From Bathymodiolus brooksi (Eukaryota > Mollusca > Bivalvia > Mytilida > Modiolidae): a DNA stretch of 64,000 nucleotides. This document shows positions 9,546-19,101 of this stretch, in pieces; the first letter of the stretch is position 1, and every line of letters starts with the position of its first letter. The stretch lies in assembly GCA_963680875.1 (NCBI GenBank), contig OY804575.1:104835505-104899504 (forward strand), read 5' to 3'. Below the pieces are notes generated by a model. The model was not told the origin of the DNA and searched no databases. It worked only from the letters and a program-made list of their open reading frames with translations. The position numbers and the translations under genes are program-made.

Positions 9546-12386
9546 TTTTGACATTGATATTAATTATGATGTAAAATCTGGCAATAATCTTGTAAACGTT
9601 AAAGGAAGCTTAAAAAATCATTTTCAGTTTTGGAAAAATGTTCTAAATGCTAGTGATTATATTTTGAATGTAATAGCATTAGGGTACATAATACCATTTG
9701 TTTCAGAACCCACTTCTGTTATGTTACGGAATAATTTATCTTCTTATAAGCATTCAACTTTTGTTGAAAGGGCGATATCTGAACTTCTAATAAATAATTG
9801 TATCAATGAAGTCACGTGTCCACCTTTTGTAGTAAACCCACTAACGGTATATGTTAACAGTTCAGGAAAAGAACGCCTTGTACTTGATTTAAAGGGATAT
9901 TGTCTACCACACTCGTAATTTTTTCATACCCAAAATTATTGTCGTTTTCCGTACTGACCTTCATAAAATGAAGATTAAACACCGAATTATTGACGAATAC
10001 GGCTACGAAACGTTGTTTTTTCGATATAAAAAAGCTGACCATCGTTACTGGAAGCTAATTAATTATTCACTGACCTGAGCGAGGCCAAATCTATTTTTAT
10101 GCCAGTATCCCGGATGCTGCAGCATGGATGTTAAAATTCGTGTTTGTTTACCTCGCAAATACGGCCGTTTTATGCTGTTCATTGACAATAATTTGCTATT
10201 GCCAGGTGCAAGATTACATATATTGAATAATACCTACCGAAAATGATCATAGGCATCATCATAAATTCATAAAATATGAAAAACGATTGAGAAAAGAAGG
10301 AAAAAACATGTTCGGTTTACCTATCAAACAAAATATTTGCAAATTCAGCGCGAGTTTGGACGCGTAGCACTTCCTTGAGTTCGTTCCAACGGTCCAACTG
10401 ATCCCCTACATATATCCTGCATCTGTTCCATTTGGAAGATACTTCACTTCTTTTCATCTTTCTCTCTGAATCCGTCAAAGTCCGCTTTCTTCCACGCGTT
10501 GACAGTTTCTCTTGTGCCCAAGAACCACATGTTGTTTATTGTTTCTAAACAGTGCGCATGCTCAAGACGTGTTCACATCGAAGGCCATATGAATAGATTT
10601 GAATATTGTCATCCAGGACAATAATTCTGATAACGATAGTTTTGGGTCTTTTTTGTCAAAAAATCGTATCTTTTGCAGCATAACTCGGTGTTAATCTTCA
10701 TTTTATGAAGGTCAGTACGGAAAACGACAATAATTTTGGGTATGAAAAATTATGATTTTAGTAGACAATATCCCTTTAAGACATGTAAACAAATTTGTAG
10801 ATAAACAAAAGGTAAAATTCGAGGGTGTAAATGAGGCGCTGGCCTTTGTAAATAATTCAAAGCACATGTATAAATTTGATCTTAAATCAGGGTATCATCA
10901 TATAGATATCCATGAACATCATCAACAATTTTTAGGATTTTCATGGCAGTTTGGCAACAAAACTAGATATTTTACTTTTTCAGTACTTCCATTTGGTCTT
11001 TGTTCTAGCGGACATATTTTCACAAAAGTTGTAAGGGTTTTAGTAAAATATTGGAGATCGTTAGGATTTCCTATTGTAATTTATCTTGACGATGGTTTGG
11101 GAACAGCAGAAAATTACGAACTTGGTGAAAAAATGTCCGTTCAAGTTAGAGGAGATTTGATAAAATCAGGCCTTGTTGCGAATAATGAAAAAAGCGTTTG
11201 GAAACCAGTTCAATCTATTGAATGGCTGGGTTTTATTTGGAATTTATCAAGTGGAACATTAGAAATTCCACAGAAAAAAATTGAGACGTTGAAAAACATT
11301 ATAATAGCTTTAGTGGAAGGAAGTTTGCCTTTAACTTGTAGAAATTTAGCAAAGGTATGTGGTAAAATTATTTCTATGATGCCCGCTTTGGGTAATATAT
11401 GTCAAATTATGACTAGACATTTACATATGGTAATTTGTTGTAGAAATTATTGGGATTCAGTGATTGAATTTAATGAAACTATTGTTCAAGAACTTAAATT
11501 TTGGTATTTTCATGCAGAAAGTATAAAATTTAGATGTGTTACACCTTTTTATAGGAAATTTGAACGTATTATTTTTTCTGATGCTAGTGGATATGCAGGA
11601 GCGGGCTTTGCGTTGGAAAATAACAATGTTGTTCATTTTATGTGGGATATGGAAAACAGAACAAAGAGTTCTACTTGGAGAGAGTTAAAAACTGTTAGTA
11701 ACGTTTTAGAATCGTTGTATGATGATTTAAAGGGGAAAATGGTAAAACTTTATACAGACAATCAAAATGTTGCTAAAATTGTTAAAAAGGGCAGTATGAA
11801 GTCCGAGTTACAGAATATTAGTTTGCATATTTTTCATTTATGTTTATCATATAATATTTTGTTAGAGGTTGAATGGATCCCCAGAGATAAAAATTTCGAA
11901 GCAGATTTTCTTAGTAAAATGTTTGATTATGATGATTGGGGGATTTCTCAAAACATTTTTAATTTTTTCAACAAAATATGGGGTCCGTTCACTTGCGACA
12001 CATTTGCAGACAACAAAAACAAAAAAGTATCTATATTCTTTTCTAGATTTTTTACACCAGGCACTTCCGGTGTTGATGCATTCGCTTATGACTGGTCAAC
12101 ATATAACAACTGGATTGTTCCTCCTGTACATTTGATATCTAGAACTATAAGTCATATGCGGATGTGTAAGGCCAGAGGTACTCTGGTAATTCCCAAGTGG
12201 AAGTCGGCCGTGTTTTGGCCCATGATTATAAATCGTTTTACAGATAATTATCAAAGTTATATCAAGGATTTAAGAGAGTATAAAAATCCCAATATTTTTT
12301 TCCAACCAGGATCGCAAGAAAACAGTATATTTGCTAAACAGCCTTTTAATAGCAGTGTATTAGTTTTGTTGATAGAATTTCATTAG
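9546..12386 (+). pseudogene. Ngaro reverse transcriptase-RNase H, split by TIR element
   Basis: The polyprotein begins around 9530 (NLVNVKGSLKNHFQFWKNVL, typical of the region before the RT in DIRS-group elements) and reads to ERLVLDL at 9888. There it is split by the TIR element (9893-10775) and resumes at RHVNKFVDK. In the downstream 544-aa part I see RT motif A (FDLKSGYHHIDI, residues 42-53), motif B (LPFGLCSSGHIFTK, 79-92) and the catalytic YLDD (111-114). RNase H follows (SDASGYAGAG, STWREL, YTDNQN), then the C-terminal region conserved in DIRS-group polyproteins (CDTFADN, PPVHLI, VFWPMI). The downstream part is open to TAG at 12386. Its first nine residues, including the ATG at 10752, are encoded by the inserted element. 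Confidence 0.88.
9893..10775. mobile_element. 883-bp TIR transposon (non-autonomous), TTAA target site
   Basis: Terminal inverted repeats of about 100 bp (AGGGATATTGTCTAC at 9893; its complement ends at 10775) match across TTTTTTCATACCCAAAATTA and GACCTTCATAAAATGAAGAT, with a few mismatches. TTAA flanks both ends (9889-9892 and 10776-10779). Removing the element plus one TTAA restores the reading frame across the RT (LDL-RHVN), which proves the boundaries. It has no coding capacity. The TTAA duplication is typical of piggyBac-like transposition, but the ends begin AGGG rather than CCC, so the superfamily is unsure. Confidence 0.9.
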
Positions 12387-12397
12387 AGACTTGTTTT

Positions 12398-12647
12398 ATA
12401 ACGTCACTCAATGTGATAGATTTATTATTTGTGTCACGCAGTGTGACGAGATTGTTGATATAGATGTCACGCAGTGTGATTAGATTGTTAATATAGAGGT
12501 CACGCAGTGTGACTAGATTGTTAATATAGATGTCACGCAGTATGACTAGATTATTAATATAGATGTCACGCAGTGTGACTAGATTGTTAATATAGAGGTC
12601 ACGCAGTGTGACTAGTTCATGATTAGTGAAGTCACGCAGTGTGGCTA
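12398..12647. repeat. ~32-bp tandem hairpin repeats inside the Ngaro element, 8 copies
   Basis: Each unit contains GTCACGCAGTGTGAC, a small inverted repeat (GTCAC/GTGAC), spaced by TAGATTGTTAATATAGA. They lie in the non-coding gap between the RT-RNase H stop (12386) and the recombinase region (12835). Confidence 0.9.
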
Positions 12648-12834
12648 TATTGTATGGACTGAAATGTGAATGAATTTATATTGTGAAGAGAGTAGGTTAT
12701 ACTAGAGATTGTTATTTAAAATGTTGTATATATGCTGTTTGTATAATATGATAAGCAGAAGAATTAAATTTGTTGATTATTAATATATATTTTTTTTCAT
12801 GATGTTAATTATATGTTTTTTTTTATATTTACAG

Positions 12835-13602
12835 TCCCAGTGGAAACAGTTTGAAAATTTTGCCAAAGATTCAAGGTTTACCAGTGTGATTCACGCTTTA
12901 CCGTCTACTGTCGAGGCTTCAAAGTCGAGTGCTAGTCAGTAAATACAAGTTTTATTTCGAAAAATGTAGAAAATGGTGTACTATGTGCTCTTTACAGTCT
13001 TCACCTGCGACGTCGACTACAGTAATAATTTATATTGGTGGACTTATTCAACAAGGCGTGTTAGTGTTGCAGTTCTAGAATCACATTTTTATGCAATTAA
13101 ATGGTACCATGATTTTAATTTTACTTCCAACCCTTGCTCGGACAAATTTTTATCGTTGGTAATAGAGGGTGGTCGCAGAATTCTTGGAAAACCTGTAAAT
13201 AAAAAAGAACCTTTTACGCCTGAAATGTTGCGTTTAATTGTATCGAAATATGGTGATGAAAATGATTTGAGTAAATTGAGGGTTTGTGTAAAAAGTCTTT
13301 TAGGGTTTTCAGGCTTTTTACATTATAGCGAGTTGTCCAATATTAAAATGAAAAATATAATTTTTCATGATAGTCATGTTGAATTAACTTTAGATCAGAG
13401 TAAAACTGATATTCATAGAAGGGGCAATACTGTAGTTATCGCCAAAACGGGGAATGATTTGTGCCCAGTCACTTGGTTAAAGAAGTATGTACAGCTGGCA
13501 GATTTAAATTCTAATCCTGAGTTTTTCATTTTTCGTTCTCTGTGTTTTTTCTAGTCACAAAAAACGTATAAATTGAATAAAAATAATCGTCCATTGTCTT
13601 AT
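12835..13602 (+). pseudogene. Ngaro tyrosine recombinase, N-terminal part (broken)
   Basis: Recombinase for circular DNA integration of the host element. It is preceded by a T-rich run and TTTACAG (12833), a good splice acceptor. Coding resemblance runs through three frames: SQWKQFENFAKD from 12836, then YKFYFEKCRKWC (about 12943-13056), then VSVAVLESHFYAIKWYHDFN onward, so at least two frameshifts are present. The apparent ATG start at 12973 is therefore in the wrong frame for its first 30 residues. The third frame holds GGRRILG and LRVCVKSLLGFSGFLHYSE (box I region, LL-x-FSG-x-LR type). Translation stops at TAG 13552-13554, but homologous sequence continues (NNRPLSY) to 13602, where the Penelope-like array begins. 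Confidence 0.8.
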
Positions 13603-13962
13603 AAAGGTAATAACAAAATTACCGAACTCCGAACAATCTTACAAAGGGAAAGTCAAAACTCATAATTATATAAACAGACAAAATCAGTCAACAACCGGAA
13701 AATTGTGAAAACCGTAATGACCCTGACTTGGTACAGGCATTTCTAAAGAAATGGTGGGTTGAATCAGATTTTAAGGCGCCAAACCTCCCGCTCTCATTAC
13801 GGTTCAAAGGTTGCGGCTGTCACTGTAACAGTATTTAAATACAGGAACAAAATAGGTAAAATAGTTGTCAAAGCAGTACCATATTCGGTGACGTAAATGT
13901 CAAAAATATTTTTACGTCACACATTGACAAAAAAATTCTTGACATTTGCGACTTCTTTATCT
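13603..13962 (-). promoter_or_regulatory. 3' UTR of copy 1 with structured elements
   Basis: Three inverted repeats are visible: a terminal hairpin GGTAAT-AACAAA-ATTACC (13606-13623), a long stem with 11-bp perfect arms (13710-13720 AACCGTAATGA with 13794-13804) that encloses a small hairpin CATTTCT/AGAAATG, and a 10-bp inverted repeat GTGACGTAAA (13888-13897) with TTTACGTCAC (13911-13920). The last consists of CRE-like TGACGTAA sites. In a tandem array this region lies just upstream of the next unit, so it could also carry the promoter (inference). Confidence 0.6.
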
Positions 13963-15597
13963 TTATACATTTTCACTATATGAAAATGCATCGCTTATAA
14001 TTTTTTCTGCAGAGACGGAATATATTTCGACAAGATATTGGTATCGGAATATAAACTTTTTAAGAGATCGAATAAGGCGAATCTTTTTATAGCCCTGGTC
14101 CAGTAGCCTGTTTCTCAGATGAAGATGACGTTTCAGGAAATCAGAATAATTGCTACTGGCCCTTGCATAGCGAATCAATTGCGAGATGTAAACACCATAT
14201 GCAGGAGAAGCTGGTATATTGCTGCACATGTTTGGAAAATTTATGATTTTAAAATTGAAGTCGTCCCGCTTATCATAAATTTTAGTACTGAGTTGACCAC
14301 TGTCGTCAAATTCGAGGTATAAGTCCAAAAATGATGCGGACGAAGCTGTATCGGTGGTCTCTTTAACTTCCAGCTCTGGAGGATATATCAATGGAAGAAA
14401 TTCTGCAAATCTAGAATTATTGATAGATAAAACGTCATCAATATACCTGTATGTGAAATTAAAGGCTCTAGCCTCATGAATCTTCTTATCTTTTACAAGC
14501 TTTTGAAGAAACTCCGACTCATATGAGTATAAAAATAAATCGGCTAGAAGAGGGGCACAATTCGTACCCATTGGTATGCCGACGACCTGCTGAAACAGTG
14601 TCCCTCCAAAGGAGACAAATATGTTATCGATGAGGAACTCCAGCATACTGATCACTTGTTCCTCGGAGTAGCATGTTTTACCTTTATGAATTTTGTTTGA
14701 AAAATATGTGGAATTGTAGCCTAACACAACAAATTTTGAGCCATAGTTTCTATGACTAAAAGCTTTATGAATTGTTTCTTTTAAGCGGGTTTTTAATTTG
14801 TCATGCGGTAGGGTGGTATATAGAGTTGAAAAATCAAATGTTTTGATGGAGGATACCTGAGAAAAAGATCTTGATTTCAGGTTATCCAAAAGATCTTTAG
14901 AGTTTTTCAAAATCCACATGTGATTTATGCCACTACGCGAGTAAACAGTTTCACAATATTTCTGTTGTCCCTCTTTTACTGCAGACAGAATCTTTGTCAG
15001 GTGAATAGACAATTCTTTCGTCGAACAAGTTGATGATCCCGCTATGTACCTTTCTTTGTATGGTGTCTTATGGAGTTTAGGTATCCAATATAAGTAGGGT
15101 AAATCCTCAGACTCTTTACCAGAGGGAATGTTTAAAGAGGTCATGAATGATCTGTGGTTAGCTAGGATTTCATCTTTGTCGAACGAAGTTGGTTTGTATG
15201 TGATATTACTAGAGGTGTTGCTATTTATGCCTAATTCCTTGATTAGGCATTCGAAGTAATATGATTTACATACAAACACGATATTGTTGGAAGCCTTGTC
15301 AGCAGGAACGATAACATATTTGTCATGAAGAGAGGAAAGACACTTAACAGCTTCTTGGTCTTTAAATACAGACTTAGGTCGACTATTAACACAATTTTTG
15401 AGTTTGTGAATCCGACCTTGTACTAGAGACCTAATTGTTCTAACCCAGTCTGACAAGGACTCTAACTCAGGATCTTGGTCTACTTCTCTCTTTATCCACC
15501 TTCTGGCATAATCTTCAACAGCATCCATAATTATCTTGAAATTATGTTTCCAATTGATGTGTTGAGGTTCTCTGAATTTAGGACCATGAGAAATCAC
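13963..15597 (-). CDS. Penelope-like reverse transcriptase, copy 1 (ORF2)
   Basis: RNA-dependent DNA polymerase of the PLE/telomerase-related group. 544 codons open from just after the TGA at 15601-15603. Visible motifs: GPKFREP near the start, LHKTP (175-179), RT motif A FDFSTLYTTLP (254-264), motif B GIPMGTNCAPLLADL (340-354), catalytic YIDD (385-388), FLDLYLEF (423-430) and the C-terminal CSNIPASPAYGVYISQL block (458-474). The extra length between motifs A and B agrees with the insertion-in-fingers region reported for N-terminal-nuclease PLEs. There is no ATG at the start: the first codon after the gap is GTG and the first ATG is codon 24, beyond the conserved GPKFREP. It probably belongs to one protein with the upstream nuclease frame, which is in the same reading frame. 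Copy 1 has Phe at residue 355 where copies 2 and 3 have Ile. Confidence 0.9.
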   Translation of the reverse strand: MISHGPKFREPQHINWKHNFKIIMDAVEDYARRWIKREVDQDPELESLSDWVRTIRSLVQGRIHKLKNCVNSRPKSVFKDQEAVKCLSSLHDKYVIVPADKASNNIVFVCKSYYFECLIKELGINSNTSSNITYKPTSFDKDEILANHRSFMTSLNIPSGKESEDLPYLYWIPKLHKTPYKERYIAGSSTCSTKELSIHLTKILSAVKEGQQKYCETVYSRSGINHMWILKNSKDLLDNLKSRSFSQVSSIKTFDFSTLYTTLPHDKLKTRLKETIHKAFSHRNYGSKFVVLGYNSTYFSNKIHKGKTCYSEEQVISMLEFLIDNIFVSFGGTLFQQVVGIPMGTNCAPLLADLFLYSYESEFLQKLVKDKKIHEARAFNFTYRYIDDVLSINNSRFAEFLPLIYPPELEVKETTDTASSASFLDLYLEFDDSGQLSTKIYDKRDDFNFKIINFPNMCSNIPASPAYGVYISQLIRYARASSNYSDFLKRHLHLRNRLLDQGYKKIRLIRSLKKFIFRYQYLVEIYSVSAEKIISDAFSYSENV

Positions 15598-15600
15598 CTT

Positions 15601-17016
15601 TCAGAGACTCTCATGTTGAATGATATTCAGATCACCAGTGATTACATGTCCAGATGGGTTGTATTGAAAAGGAGAGTGGGAGCAGTCACAAGTCAGAGGG
15701 TTCTTAAGGTACTCTTCTATGTTAATATCTTGCAATGCTTCTTTGTAGTTGAAAATTTTACGGCCAATGCTGTTAGTGTAGCTATAGGAGACAATGGGAA
15801 CAGATTGATTTTTGAAATATGGTGGAATTTCTTTTACGACCTCTTTTCTATTAAGAATGTTGCTGATGTTAATAGCATCGATTCCTTTGTTAGCAAACGG
15901 AATATGGAGGAATTTTCTGTTGTTATCATGAAGAGGTTCAGATCGAACTGGTTTAAAAAGACGAAAGGACGCCACGTCACATATAATACTAGACAATCTG
16001 TACTTAGGAGAAAAAGGATCTACGCCTCCTTTGTCAAGTCCAAAATCTTTAAGATCTTTGAGGTAGTTTACAGGTAGTGAAAATAAGATTGTACGAATAT
16101 GATGAATTCCAAGAGGTTTCTGTATATTAGAAAGTAAATCATTAAAAGTATCTTGTAACGTTCTTGGTTTAGAGGACTTTTTAACATTAGGATGTTGAAT
16201 TCTTTTATGACCATGGCTACGTTTAGTTCTTGGAATAGTATTAAAAAGGCTCATCACGTTGATTTCGTTGCATCCAGGACTTGACAAATTTCCCACTCCT
16301 TTGATGTTATCATTGCAACCGTAAGGCATTGCAGTGCCTAATTCTTTTATCCAGAACAACTCTCTATCGGTGCGGTAAGGTGTACTAAGAATAGGACTGT
16401 TTGTATGATGGTAAATCTTCTCGATGATTCGAACTTTCATCGTCAAACAGCGGTCATGACCCGGTTGATTGAAATGATTATACAAAATCCTGTATTTGGG
16501 ATCTTTTGCATCATATCGATGTTGGCTCATCCTACTTCGCAATGTTTGACGAGTTTTACCAACATACAAAAGTCCACAGAGTGTACATTCTATACCGTAA
16601 ATAACATTTTTAGTAGAACAGTCCAGAGGTTCAAACGATTTGGTGTAGTACGTTTTTCCAGTTAAATTACTTGTAAATTCAGGAGAAGTTATTAGCATGA
16701 CGCATGTTTTACAAGTATTATTTTTGTCAGTTTTTATTTTGCAAGTAGTAATGCATGGAGAAGAGTCACAAGTACCTGGAGATTTAAGACAGTCCGAAAT
16801 ATTAATAGAACAAGATTTTAAAATTTGATACGAATCTGAAGTTTTGAAATAATAATTACCCTCTGGCTGAACGTAAGACAAATCGGGGGTATCCCGTAGG
16901 ATATTCCGTGGAACGCATATATCATTTGCTACCCTGTTCCGTGTAGTAGCAAATGAGGACCTTGTTAACCCGGGTGACGTCCTAGCCGGTATGTTGTCGT
17001 TAATTTCGTTATTCAT
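15601..17016 (-). CDS. GIY-YIG endonuclease with CxC linker, copy 1 (ORF1)
   Basis: Target-nicking nuclease of the retroelement, 471 aa, ATG at 17016 (an in-frame stop lies three codons upstream). A Cys/His cluster (CKTC 102-105, C133, C144, C147) precedes and overlaps the GIY-YIG core: VIYGIEC (138-144), LLYVGKT (149-155), catalytic Arg160 in TLRSRM, Glu219 in DRELFWI and Asn235. A long linker (NLSSPGCN to the C-terminus) ends with the CxC signature (CDC, 443-445) and SPFQYNPSGHVITGDL. The frame closes with TGA at 15601-15603, and after one AAG codon the RT frame continues in phase. The nuclease being N-terminal to the RT identifies the Naiad-like clade. Confidence 0.9.
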   Translation of the reverse strand: MNNEINDNIPARTSPGLTRSSFATTRNRVANDICVPRNILRDTPDLSYVQPEGNYYFKTSDSYQILKSCSINISDCLKSPGTCDSSPCITTCKIKTDKNNTCKTCVMLITSPEFTSNLTGKTYYTKSFEPLDCSTKNVIYGIECTLCGLLYVGKTRQTLRSRMSQHRYDAKDPKYRILYNHFNQPGHDRCLTMKVRIIEKIYHHTNSPILSTPYRTDRELFWIKELGTAMPYGCNDNIKGVGNLSSPGCNEINVMSLFNTIPRTKRSHGHKRIQHPNVKKSSKPRTLQDTFNDLLSNIQKPLGIHHIRTILFSLPVNYLKDLKDFGLDKGGVDPFSPKYRLSSIICDVASFRLFKPVRSEPLHDNNRKFLHIPFANKGIDAINISNILNRKEVVKEIPPYFKNQSVPIVSYSYTNSIGRKIFNYKEALQDINIEEYLKNPLTCDCSHSPFQYNPSGHVITGDLNIIQHESL

Positions 17017-17463
17017 AATTGCTTAAGTAAAGCTACCAAGTTGCAATGACCTCGGGGAAAAAATATTCCACCAGCAGTGACATTGGGCATGGTTATAGTA
17101 AATAAAGGTAATAACAAAATTACCGAACTCCGAACAATCTTACAAAGGGAAAGTCAAAACTCATAATTATATAAACAGACAAAATCAGTCAACAACCGGA
17201 AAACTGTGAAAACCGTAATGACCCTGACTTGGTACAGGCATTTCTAAAGAAATGGTGGGTTGAATCAGATTTTAAGGCGCCAAACCTCCCGCTCTCATTA
17301 CGGTTCAAAGGTTGCGGCTGTCACTGTAACAGTATTTAAATACAGGAACAAAATAGGTAAAATAGTTGTCAAAGCAGTACCATATTCGGTGACGTAAATG
17401 TCAAAAATATTTTTACGTCACACATTGACAAAAAAATTCTTGACATTTGCGACTTCTTTATCT

Positions 17464-19098
17464 TTATACATTTTCACTATATGAAAATGCATCGCTTATA
17501 ATTTTTTCTGCAGAGACGGAATATATTTCGACAAGATATTGGTATCGGAATATAAACTTTTTAAGAGATCGAATAAGGCGAATCTTTTTATAGCCCTGGT
17601 CCAGTAGCCTGTTTCTCAGATGAAGATGACGTTTCAGGAAATCAGAATAATTGCTACTGGCCCTTGCATAGCGAATCAATTGCGAGATGTAAACACCATA
17701 TGCAGGAGAAGCTGGTATATTGCTGCACATGTTTGGAAAATTTATGATTTTAAAATTGAAGTCGTCCCGCTTATCATAAATTTTAGTACTGAGTTGACCA
17801 CTGTCGTCAAATTCGAGGTATAAGTCCAAAAATGATGCGGACGAAGCTGTATCGGTGGTCTCTTTAACTTCCAGCTCTGGAGGATATATCAATGGAAGAA
17901 ATTCTGCAAATCTAGAATTATTGATAGATAAAACGTCATCAATATACCTGTATGTGAAATTAAAGGCTCTAGCCTCATGAATCTTCTTATCTTTTACAAG
18001 CTTTTGAAGAAACTCCGACTCATATGAGTATAAAATTAAATCGGCTAGAAGAGGGGCACAATTCGTACCCATTGGTATGCCGACGACCTGCTGAAACAGT
18101 GTCCCTCCAAAGGAGACAAATATGTTATCGATGAGGAACTCCAGCATACTGATCACTTGTTCCTCGGAGTAGCATGTTTTACCTTTATGAATTTTGTTTG
18201 AAAAATATGTGGAATTGTAGCCTAACACAACAAATTTTGAGCCATAGTTTCTATGACTAAAAGCTTTATGAATTGTTTCTTTTAAGCGGGTTTTTAATTT
18301 GTCATGCGGTAGGGTGGTATATAGAGTTGAAAAATCAAATGTTTTGATGGAGGATACCTGAGAAAAAGATCTTGATTTCAGGTTATCCAAAAGATCTTTA
18401 GAGTTTTTCAAAATCCACATGTGATTTATGCCACTACGCGAGTAAACAGTTTCACAATATTTCTGTTGTCCCTCTTTTACTGCAGACAGAATCTTTGTCA
18501 GGTGAATAGACAATTCTTTCGTCGAACAAGTTGATGATCCCGCTATGTACCTTTCTTTGTATGGTGTCTTATGGAGTTTAGGTATCCAATATAAGTAGGG
18601 TAAATCCTCAGACTCTTTACCAGAGGGAATGTTTAAAGAGGTCATGAATGATCTGTGGTTAGCTAGGATTTCATCTTTGTCGAACGAAGTTGGTTTGTAT
18701 GTGATATTACTAGAGGTGTTGCTATTTATGCCTAATTCCTTGATTAGGCATTCGAAGTAATATGATTTACATACAAACACGATATTGTTGGAAGCCTTGT
18801 CAGCAGGAACGATAACATATTTGTCATGAAGAGAGGAAAGACACTTAACAGCTTCTTGGTCTTTAAATACAGACTTAGGTCGACTATTAACACAATTTTT
18901 GAGTTTGTGAATCCGACCTTGTACTAGAGACCTAATTGTTCTAACCCAGTCTGACAAGGACTCTAACTCAGGATCTTGGTCTACTTCTCTCTTTATCCAC
19001 CTTCTGGCATAATCTTCAACAGCATCCATAATTATCTTGAAATTATGTTTCCAATTGATGTGTTGAGGTTCTCTGAATTTAGGACCATGAGAAATCAC
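17464..19098 (-). CDS. Penelope-like reverse transcriptase, copy 2
   Basis: 544 codons, identical to copy 1 except Ile355. All RT motifs (FDFSTLYTTLP, GIPMGTNCAPLLADL, YIDD) are intact. It follows the same TGA-AAG-GTG junction at 19099-19104, so separate initiation would have to use a non-ATG codon or lose the conserved GPKFREP block. Confidence 0.9.
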   Translation of the reverse strand: MISHGPKFREPQHINWKHNFKIIMDAVEDYARRWIKREVDQDPELESLSDWVRTIRSLVQGRIHKLKNCVNSRPKSVFKDQEAVKCLSSLHDKYVIVPADKASNNIVFVCKSYYFECLIKELGINSNTSSNITYKPTSFDKDEILANHRSFMTSLNIPSGKESEDLPYLYWIPKLHKTPYKERYIAGSSTCSTKELSIHLTKILSAVKEGQQKYCETVYSRSGINHMWILKNSKDLLDNLKSRSFSQVSSIKTFDFSTLYTTLPHDKLKTRLKETIHKAFSHRNYGSKFVVLGYNSTYFSNKIHKGKTCYSEEQVISMLEFLIDNIFVSFGGTLFQQVVGIPMGTNCAPLLADLILYSYESEFLQKLVKDKKIHEARAFNFTYRYIDDVLSINNSRFAEFLPLIYPPELEVKETTDTASSASFLDLYLEFDDSGQLSTKIYDKRDDFNFKIINFPNMCSNIPASPAYGVYISQLIRYARASSNYSDFLKRHLHLRNRLLDQGYKKIRLIRSLKKFIFRYQYLVEIYSVSAEKIISDAFSYSENV

Positions 19099-19101
19099 CT
19101 T

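Noticed and set aside
12973..13060. ATG at 12973 as the true recombinase start
   Set aside because: The first ~30 residues are in a different frame from the recombinase homology; the conserved N-terminus is readable in neighbouring frames.
13740..13800. SECIS-like element in the array 3' UTR (ATGA ... AAAA ... TGAT on the minus strand near GTAATGAGAGCGGG)
   Set aside because: The ATGA is part of a perfect Watson-Crick stem and the intervening sequence does not form the required helix. A proper SECIS search would be needed.
14119..16665. Plus-strand frames of 67, 200 and 86 codons antisense to the Penelope-like genes (repeated at +3501 and +7002)
   Set aside because: They lie opposite intact RT and nuclease frames with clear motifs and repeat only because the units repeat. 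No family signature.
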